64,000 nucleotides of DNA, taken from Gammaproteobacteria bacterium. GTDB taxonomy: Bacteria; Pseudomonadota; Gammaproteobacteria; Pseudomonadales; Moraxellaceae. The translations under genes were made by a program, and so were the position numbers. Positions 1-10,300 of this stretch are shown in pieces (positions within the stretch are counted from its first letter, which is position 1; each line of letters begins with the position of its first letter). The notes under the pieces are model-generated. The model was not told the origin of the DNA. It did not search any database and was given only the letters and a program-made list of their open reading frames with translations. The stretch lies in NCBI GenBank assembly GCA_028868515.1, contig JAGWUI010000006.1, positions 1 to 64,000 on the forward strand, given 5' to 3'.

Positions 1-50
1 TTACAGCACTGATCTTCATATGTCATTCAAGACATTGAAGAGAAGTCATC

Positions 51-1013
51 ATGCTAAAACCCTTTTATAACACTAATCCTTACTTGAATAGTCAAGCGCA
101 TATCTTGATTGAGATCGAGAATCTTGTGAGACATGTGATCAACCACTTTGAACCGATCAGACTTTCCCCGTTGACATCTTCAAATCGCATTCGCTTTGAG
201 AGTTCTTGGTATGTGCATATCCTGCGTTCTATGCCTCGCTTACTGAGTGTATATCGCAGTGACCATGATTATGCTGAACTCATTACCGCATTCTGGCATG
301 GTTGCAAGGTGGCAGGATTTCTGTCCTTACATTCAGTTGATGATGAGTATTATCAGGAGCCGTATCGCCATCATGGATACATGATGGATCATGCTTTAGC
401 ATTAGCGCGAGCGATTAAACACCATATCAACGATCAAACATTTCGACGTAAGCCGAGTGACAGGCTCTATCAGATGAAATCAAATCATGCCAGTCTACGA
501 GCATCGGTTGCGAGCAGTTTGCAACAATACAGTTGCGCCTTGGTCATACGCGGTGATCTGGGCTATTGCAAAGAGTATTACAGTGAGATCACGATTCAGG
601 ATGTATATCAACATTTAGACAGGTTAAATAAAACCATCAGCTATCGTCGGGGAACATTCGAACACCTTATTGATTATCACTGGACGCTTGAGCAGGGCGT
701 GGATCGCGGTTATCACATTCATATGGCGTTCTTGTTTAAGGGCTATCGACATCAGCAAGACTGGGGTCTAATGCAGGCGATTGGTGAGCTGTGGCGAGAA
801 ATTACAGGGGGCTATGGTTCTTATTTTAATGGAAATCATCCCGACCTGAAGGAAAAGTGGGCAGGTCTTGATAGGCTAGGGATTGGTAAAATCAAAAGGA
901 ATGACACCGCAGCTTGTGAAAACACGCTGGCGGCTCTAAGCTACTTGGCTCAGCCTGAAAAAACCGATCAGTATCTGCGTATGAAACCGCGTGGGCGGCG
1001 GAGTTTTGCATAG
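51..1013 (+). CDS. Inovirus Gp2-like / YagK-YfjJ C-terminal domain protein
   Basis: A 320-residue protein resembling the inovirus-type Gp2 (YagK/YfjJ C-terminal domain) family found in prophages and integrated elements and thought to act in element replication. The visible motif is G-Y-H-I-H-M with His222 and His224, which recalls the HxH metal site of HUH-type replication proteins; this is inference from the motif. A C-terminal basic segment (K-P-R-G-R-R) closes the protein. It stands alone: upstream lies the window edge, and the next gene starts 317 bp downstream. No integrase or phage structural gene is visible nearby, so it is either part of a larger island or an orphan. The family is fairly recognisable; the function is not proven. 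Confidence 0.7.
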   Translation: MLKPFYNTNPYLNSQAHILIEIENLVRHVINHFEPIRLSPLTSSNRIRFESSWYVHILRSMPRLLSVYRSDHDYAELITAFWHGCKVAGFLSLHSVDDEYYQEPYRHHGYMMDHALALARAIKHHINDQTFRRKPSDRLYQMKSNHASLRASVASSLQQYSCALVIRGDLGYCKEYYSEITIQDVYQHLDRLNKTISYRRGTFEHLIDYHWTLEQGVDRGYHIHMAFLFKGYRHQQDWGLMQAIGELWREITGGYGSYFNGNHPDLKEKWAGLDRLGIGKIKRNDTAACENTLAALSYLAQPEKTDQYLRMKPRGRRSFA

Positions 1014-1330
1014 CGGCATAAATTGCAATAGCTCGCAATGAACCATTGAGAGAGTGTGAATGCTTGTTATTTGTATCTACCTTGTCTGAACTGACGCATG
1101 CTTAGAAGAAAATGCTGGTGATGGCTGTTTTTATAACCCAAGTGGCTCAATTTCTCTCCGCAATTTATATTTTCAAATGATGAATTTAGCCTCATCAATC
1201 GAGTCGTAATAAATATTGACGGTTATTTTTGTATCGGGTAAAGTTTGCGCGTTTAACTTTAATGTATCTAATTTGTTATTTAAAAATATTGATTATGTAA
1301 ATAACGTAATCAGCTTAAAAAATTGGGGCG
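1014..1330. other. Gene-free AT-rich spacer before the giant Rhs gene
   Basis: No open reading frame of note and no recognisable RNA gene. The right half (about 1190-1325) is very AT-rich and should contain the promoter of the large gene behind it. I could not pick a convincing -35/-10 pair. A GGGG run a few bases before the ATG at 1331 is the only ribosome-binding candidate. Confidence 0.5.
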
Positions 1331-4300
1331 ATGAAGCACATGCTAAAAATAAGTAACTTGGTCGTCAGCGTTTTGCTTTTTGTACTTGTTAGCTTTGTGC
1401 AAGTTGTCTACGCGACCGAATTACAATTGAAGCATGATCATCACGCGCATCATGATGGTTGCCATGTTACCGACCCTAAAAACGAATGTGTCTTTAAATC
1501 TTTAGCCCTGCCTGCTGATGTCTTTGATGATAATTCTATCGGACAGGTTTATACGATCTATCAAAATCAGCCCAATGTCACGACTTCTGGTTTTGCATGG
1601 CTCAATTGGCATGGTGATATAGGCTTACAGCCGTTTGCACTTGAAGCCGCATCAGAAAGATCATCGGATCGATACGTCAATCCATATGGTGGTGACAATA
1701 CCCCAAAAGTAAATAACTGGGTGTATGGTGCCGATCTGTCGGCCTTGGATCGTCTGGAAGGCACTGAAAAATTTAAATTATTTAATTTTAATAAAGAAAT
1801 CAGAGTGCCTTTGTGGAAAGCCGTAAACACCATTGATGTGCCGAGTAGTATTGCATCGCATTCATTTTTATCATGGATGTATCAACAATTCTGTCATCTG
1901 GGGCTAATCAGCTATCATTCGCATATCGTTTATCAAATTGGTGGTTATGCCAAGATTGATTATTTGGGGGGTGGTTATAGCGGCGGCGATAGAGACAATG
2001 ATTCGAAAGGCAACAACGATCAAAATAAATACATTGAATCGAAAGATCATAAAGACTTTGATCATCATGATGATGACGATGATTCAACAAAGAAGTTTTG
2101 GATCAAAGTTCGCTTTAAGGGCTTTATACATTGTTTTAATACACCACCTGTTGCACAAAGCTCAGCATACATCACCGATGAAAACAAAGCGGTATCTGTA
2201 CCATTAAAAGCCTCTGACGCAGATGGTGATGCCTTAACCTATACAATCACCGCAAATCCAACACACGGCACGTTGTCAGGAACTGCACCTAATTTGGTTT
2301 ATACCCCTAGCGCCAATTATTACGGTGCTGACACTTTTACCTATAGCGTGAGCGATGGTGTATTTACCGATACAGGAACAATTAATCTCACCGTTAATCA
2401 CGTTAACCAAGCTCCTGTCGCACAAAATGTCAGTGCAACACTCAATGAAAATACATCCACGAATCTGACTCTTGTTGCAACCGATGTCGATAGCCCGACA
2501 CTGACTTATACGATTACAGCTCAACCTCAGCATGGAACGCTCACAGGTAATGGGACAAACTGGGTTTATACCCCAGCAACGAACTACTACGGCACCGATA
2601 CATTTAGTTATAGTGTCAGTGATGGACAATTATCAGCCACAGCGACAGGGAATATCACGGTCACTCATGTCAACCAAGCGCCTGTTGCACAAAACGCCAG
2701 TGCTACAACCAATGAAAACACTGCAACAAACGTGACTCTCGTTGCCACAGATGTCGATAGTCCGACCCTGACTTACACGATTACGACTCAACCTCAGCAT
2801 GGAACACTTACAGGAACTGGCGCAAACTGGGTTTATACCCCAGCAACGAACTACTACGGCACGGATACCTTTAGCTATAGCGTGAGTGATGGACAACTGT
2901 CAGCCACCGCAACAGGGGGCATCACGGTTAATCATGTTAACCAAGCGCCTGTTGCAAAAAGTGTCAGTGCGACAACCAATGAAAATGTTGCAGCGAACGT
3001 TATTTTAGTTGCCACGGATGTCGATAGTCCGACGTTGACATATAGCATCACCACTCAGCCTCAGCATGGGACATTAACGGGTAGTGGAACCAATTGGGTC
3101 TATACACCAGCAACGAATTACTATGGGTCGGATACCTTTACCTATAGCGTGAGTGATGGTCAGCTATCAGCTACAGCGACAGGTAGCATTACGGTTATTC
3201 ACGTCAATCAAGCCCCTGTTGCTCAAAACGTGACTGCCACAACCAATGAAAACACGTCAACCAATATTCCTCTGATTGCGACCGATGTGGATAGTCCAAC
3301 GCTGACATACACAATTACGGCTCAACCGCAGCATGGGACATTAACAGGAAGTGGTGCAAACTGGATCTATACGCCAGCAACGAATTACTACGGAACAGAC
3401 ACCTTTAGCTATAGCGTCAGTGATGGGCAACTGTCCGCCACAGCGACAGGGAACATCACGGTCAATCACGTGAACCAAGCGCCAGTCGCACAAAATGTCA
3501 GTGCCACCACCAATGAAAATGTTGCCGCGAGTGTGGTGCTGGTTGCCACCGATGTTGATGGAGATCCGCTGACCTATAGCGTGACCACTCAGCCACTACA
3601 TGGCACATTGAGCGGTACAGGCGCAAATTTAACTTATACACCTGCGACTAATTTTTATGGCACAGATACTTTTACTTACAGTGTCAGTGATGGCAGTTTG
3701 ACGAGCACTGCAACAGCGGCATTAACAGTGAATCAAGTCAATCATCCGCCAGTGGTCAGTAATGTCAGTGCCAAAACTAGTGCTAACCAGCCTGTCACGG
3801 TCACACTACTGGGCACGGATGCGGATGGCGATACCTTGTCATATGCGATCAGTCAAGCCCCTGCCAATGGCACTGTGACGATCAATAATAACCAAGCAGT
3901 CTATACGCCCAATGCAGGGTTTACAGGACAAGATACATTCACTTATATCGCTAATGATGGCATTGCACCTTCGACACCTGCGACTGTCACAGTGACTGTT
4001 TCTCCATCAACCAATGCAGGGCAAGATTTTTGGTTGACTTACTTTGCGAATTATGTGCCTGGGGCGCATGAGAAAATCTACATTTCATCAACCGTCAACA
4101 CGACTGCTACCATAGAAATTCCTGGGTTTAATTATAGTCAAGTCGTCACCGTAACTGCGAATACCCCTAGTGTGGTTGATTTGACCAGCGTCTATGATCA
4201 ACTGCCATTTATGACATTCCGTGGATATCAAAACATCACTTCCAATGCAGGGATTCATGTTTACTCCAATGATTTGATCTCGGTTTATGCACTCAATACG

Positions 4301-7300
4301 CAGGGCGGTCAAACAGGTGAAACAGTGATATACCCAACGAATAGCTTAGGGAAATTGTATCTGCAAACAGCTTATGATCCCCCGCAGCCGCAGCCCTACG
4401 GTTATGGTCCTGTGCCGCAGCTTGCTGCGATCGTTGCTACTCAAGACAATACTAGTGTAACGATTAATCTTGCTCAGTTTTCAAATATCTATGATCAGAC
4501 CGTTGGGGCGTTTGTCGTCAATTCGGCTACACCGAGTTATGGTACACCTTACACGGTGGTACTCAATAAAGGTCAAACCTATCATCTGATTCCTGGAGCC
4601 AGTCTGAATTACAACTTGGATGGCATGTTTGTTCAATCAGATAAACCAATTGCATTTTTTACAGGGAATGCGAGCGCATCAGTGCCGTTTAAGAATAGTT
4701 CCTTTGTACCAGATCATTTTTATCAACAAAATGCTTCGATTGATCAATGGGGACAGGAGTTTGTAACCATCCCCTCCGCATCTCGATCACTCGATTATTT
4801 TCGGATATACGCGGCAACGGATAACACACTAGTTTATGTTAATCATCAGCTCATCACGACCCTTAATCATGGCGGATATTATGAAGCCACCATGTCCGCA
4901 GGATCACTGATTCAGACCAGTAAACCAGTCTGGGTTAATCAGTTTGCAACATCAGTATCCCCATATCTGGGTGCTGCAGGTGAAGCGATTATGAGGGCAT
5001 TGGTGCCCACCAACAAGTTTGCATCCAACTATGTATTTTCGATGCCAACAGATGTTTTTAGCTCTAATTATTATAATAATGAGGGGTGGATCTCACAAAA
5101 CTATATTGAAATCATTGCTAAAGATGAGGATGTCTCTAGAGTCTTGCTAGATGGTCAGGCAATCAGTGCAGTTTGGCAAAAAATTGTTGATACAGGGTAT
5201 AAATACGTACAGATTTTAGTGAGTACACTGACCACCGCCCAGCAACATACGGTCACTGCAGATCATCCTGTCGAAGTGAGTTTTTATGGGTTTTCACGCG
5301 TTGATGCGTATGGTACGCCCACTGGTGATGACTTCTTTAATCCAGATGCTGGAGTTCCAATCTCAATTAGTCTACCAACCACATTAAGCACCCCTGAAAA
5401 CCAAGCCTTAAATCTGGATCCGATGAACTCCTTGAGCGCGGGGCAAACGGCGACCATCGCACATCAGCCCACTCATGGCACAATTACCCAGCAAAACGGT
5501 ACTTATGTCTATACCCCAACGGCGTACTATCATGGGGTGGATCAATTTACTTTTAACCTGATCAATAGCGGTGGTGTGGCGACTTTACAAACGGTTTATA
5601 TTAATATTGTTCCGATTTATTACCCATTGCAATCCCAAGTGATTAACCTGACCACGAATGAAAATTCACCAGTCAATTTCCCAACGCCTCAAATTGATGT
5701 CAATGGTCAAAAGCTGACTTATTCGACAGTGACCGCGCAGGCGCACGGGCAAATCACATTTACCAGTAACCAACCGACAAGTATGAGCAGCTACCAGCCA
5801 TCTCAGTATTACTTTGGCTCGGATAGCGTGGTTTATCAGGTTACGAATGGTCAGGAAACTTCTACACTGACGGTCAATTTCACCATCGTCCAAATTCCAC
5901 AGCACCCTATTACAGCATCTCAAAGCCTTTCAGTACCTGAAAATGCAACGTTACCGATTACGTTGACAGGTAGTGATCCAAACGGCGGGGTAGTGACCTT
6001 TGCGATTACCACGCCACCTAAGTACGGTACGTTATCAGGTACTGCTCCGAACCTGACCTATACGCCAAATACCAATTTTACTGGAACAGACAGTATCGGC
6101 TATACCGTGAGTAACGGCACATATACGACCAGTGCTGTAGTGAGCATCAGTGTTTCACCGATTCCGTTTGCCCAAAACCTGTCGCTCGATGTCCCTCAAA
6201 ATAGCAAACGCGTCGTCACCCTCGTGGGTACTGAAGTTGGTAATCCTGTACTGACCTATCAGGTACTGACTCAGCCTACGCATGGCACATTGTCGGGTAC
6301 TGCACCTAATTTGATTTACACCGCCACCGCTAATTATCTGGGCGCGGACTCGTTTACCTATCAAGTCAGTGACGGCAAGCAGACCGCGACAGGAACAGTG
6401 GCTCTTAATGTCGCAAATATCCCGCCACTCTTACCCGTTTGGACTTCAACCCCCAATACTTCAGCCCAAGTGGGGCAGCAGTATAGTTACACTTTGAGTG
6501 CTAATGATCCAAGTGCAGGAACAATCAGCTATAGCCTTGGTACAAATGCCCCGCAAGGCATGAGTCTGACGGGTAATGCTCTGACTTGGACTCCGTCACT
6601 GGCGCAGGCTGGAGCGCTCAGCTTTGATTTGATCGCCACGACCTCCGAGGGTGGAGTGGCACATCAAACGGTCAGTGTATTTGTCAACATTCCTCCAGCG
6701 ATTACTTCCACGCCTGTGACGACGGGTGCAGGTGGACGACCTTATCAATATCAAGTCACTGCGACTGATCCAAATAATTATCCATTAACCTATAGTCTGG
6801 TCACTGCGCCTTCTGGTCTACAGATTGATGCCAACACAGGACTGATCAGTTGGGCGAATGCAGTCGCTGGAAGTTACACGGTCGTAATAGGTGTTTCGGA
6901 TGGACACGCCGCAGTGACCCAAAACTATTCACTGACCGTTGCAGCACCACAACCGCTAGGCGTTTCAATACAAGCGCCAAACTCGGTCAATATTAATACC
7001 AGCTTTACCGCAACCGTTGCTTTGGTGGGTGCTGGCAGTGATGCTGTGGCCACGCTAAAAGTCGATGGGAATCCTGTTTCGTTAGATGTAAACCATCAAG
7101 CTGTGCTGAACTTTGCAGCCTACGGTTCACATACGTTGACTGCGACGGTGTCAGAAGGTAAAGATATTGCGACCACAACACAAACGATCTTTGCAGCAGA
7201 CCCTTCAGATAGCGTTCCTGCTGTGGTGACGATTAATAACACGGCTAATCCGCTGATGATTACCAAACCGACTGATATTACGGGAACGATTACCGATAAG

Positions 7301-10300
7301 CAGGCGGTCTTGTCGTGGACAGTGAGTTTATACAGCACCTATGATCCTGATGCACCGCAAACACCCATCTGGACGAAAAGCGGAACAGGTGAGGTGAATG
7401 GCACACTCGCCACCATCGATCCGACAATGATGGTCAATGGTGCATATACCTTAGACATCAAGATCTTGAACGCAGGCGGTCTGGTCACAGATAGCGTGCA
7501 TAATGTCGTGATCGCAGGCAAAATGAAAGTCGGTGACTTGGCGTTTACCTTACAGGATGCCGTCGTTCCTATGCCTGGCATTGATATTAGCTTGCAGCGT
7601 AATTATGACAGCCGTAATAGTGCCGTCTCTGGTGATTTTGGTTATGGCTGGCAGTTGGGTTCACAACAGATCAAGATCCAACAAAGTCGACCAGTCAATA
7701 CAGGTTGGGAACCTTATTTCACCAAAATTGATATGGCTGCAACCAATACCGCAACAGGTTATATCAGTTTGCGTCCTGTCAATGGAGGAGATGTTCCGAT
7801 TGTCTCTGTGACGTTGCCGAATGGTACCGTAGAAACATTCAAACCTCAATTTGGTAATACCTATGGTGCAAATGTCGCAGGAAAATTCCTGCTCGACGGC
7901 GTTGCGTTTAACTACACCATGCAACCGACGGGTAATACCGATGCTACATTTGATATCGTGGGCACGCATTCTATTTATTTATCGAATGGCAAATGGGAAA
8001 GCGCAGTTGCTTCGCAGGACGTTGATGCGAATGGTAATGTCATCACTAACTATAACTGGTTTATTCCTGATCAATTTACCCTCACCACCAAAGACGGTAC
8101 GACATATAAGTTCAGTAAATCGGCGGGGCTACAGTCTATTACGGATTTAGAAGGACATTCACTAACGATTTATAGTGATGGAATTAAACACAGTAGTGGT
8201 GTTGCGATTATCTATACACGAGATGGATTCAATCGAATCACGCGTTCAACATTGCCTGATGGCTCATACTGGAGCTACAACTACGACGGTCAAGGCAATC
8301 TCGCGAGTGCGACTTCACCAGCAGGTATCTTTAATGGTTATACCTACGACGCCATGCACCGCTTGCTGACCATCGTCGATGCCAATGGCAAACTGGTCAA
8401 AGGCTACTCCTACGATGCCGATGGTCGCCTGATCGGTGTGACGGATGCATTGGGTAATACCGTGCAAATGACACATAACCTGCAAGCGAATCAAGAAGCG
8501 TTCCAAGACAAACTCGGCAATACCACGACGTATACCTACGACGACTATGGCAATGTCATCAACGAACTCGATGCGCTGGGTCATACGACACTACACACCT
8601 ACAACACCAATTACGATGAACTCTCACGTACCGATGCCAATGGTAATACCACCAGTTGGACGTATGATGACAAGCACAACAAACTCACAGAAACCGATGC
8701 CAGAGGTCGTACCACCACGTACACCTACAACCCCTACGGGATTTTGCTGACCCAAATCGATAGCAGTGGTCGAACTGTGGCCACCAACACCACAGACAAT
8801 CTCAGTCGCCCAACCCAACTACAAGATGCTGCGGGCAACAACACCGCCATCGCCTATAGCAGCGACGGCATGACCAGCTTAACCGATGCGCTGGGACATC
8901 AAACCCAATACGCCTACACCAATGGCAATCTCAGCAGCACCACAGATGCCGCAGGCAAAACCACCAGCTACACCTACGACAGCAATAACCGTAAAGTCAG
9001 CCAAACTGAAACCTACAAAGATGCCGCAGGAATCGTCCAGAATTTAGTCACCACATGGGTCTATGACGCGGATGGCAATGTCCTCAAACAAACCAATCCC
9101 GATGGCAGCAGTCATACCAAGACCTATGATGCCTTTAAAAATGTCCTCACCGACACCGACTCACTCGGACGCGTCACCAGCTATGCGTATGATGGTAATC
9201 AAAAACTGATTCAAACCACCTATGCCGATGGCACCACCAGCCATATCAGCTATGACGCCAATGGAAACGTCCTCTCTGAAACGGATCGCCTCGGCAGAGT
9301 GACGCAATATGCCTACGATGCCCTCAATCGCAAAGTCAAAACCACTTTACCGAATGGCGCAGTTACGACCATAGGCTACGATGCAGTGGGGAACATCACC
9401 AGTGAAACAGATGCCAATGGCAACACCAACCAATATCGCTACGATGCCCTCAATCGTAAAATACAAACGATCAATGCACTGAATCAAAGCAGCTCAGTTG
9501 CCTATGACGACCTCGGCCGCATGACCAGCAGCAGCGATGCGAATGGCAACACCACCCAATACAGCTACGACGTCTTGGATCACCTGATCAAAACCACCTA
9601 TGCCGATCAGAACACCCGCCTCACCAGCTACGACGCACTCGGACATAAACTCTCGGTTACCAATGAGTTGGGTCAAGTCACTCAATATGGCTATGACGTC
9701 ATGAGCCATCTCATCAGCGTCACCGATGCACAAGGCCAGATGACACGCTATGGCTACGACCAAGACGGCCATAAAGTCAGCCAGACCGACGCACTCAACC
9801 GTACCACCACATGGGCGTATGACCCCTATGGTCGACAAATCAGCCGCAGCCTGCCACTCGGACAAACCGAAACCAACGGCTACGACACCATCGGCAGACT
9901 GGCTAGCCATACCGACTTTAATGGACGGACGACCTCTTACCTCTACGACAACAACGACCAAATCGTCAGAAAAACCTATGCCGACGGCAGCCTTGACGCG
10001 CTCAACATCGACGCCGAAGGTCGCTTGCTCATGAGCCAACACATCGCAGGCAGTCAAGTCACCACCAACCAATATGCCTACGACAACGCAGACCATCTCA
10101 TCAAAGAGATCAAACCGACCAATGACGGCCTCAGCTACCAATACGACTCAGAAGGCAACAAAACCCAAATGGTCGTCGCCACAGCCAATGGCTCATCGAC
10201 ACAGGTGTATAACTACCACTATGACGCACTCAATCGCCTGACCAGCATCACCGACCCACAAGGCACCACCGTCTACACTTACGATGCCAACGGCAACAAA

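Noticed and set aside
2147-4005. Regular 267-270 bp tandem DNA repeats that could suggest a CRISPR-like or satellite array
   Set aside because: They are coding repeats (89 residues) of one open reading frame with cadherin-like signatures; there are no spacers.
9494-10141. A 215-codon open frame on the minus strand within the YD repeats
   Set aside because: It is the mirror of the repetitive coding sequence on the plus strand, with low-complexity Val/Gly/Ile composition and no family match.
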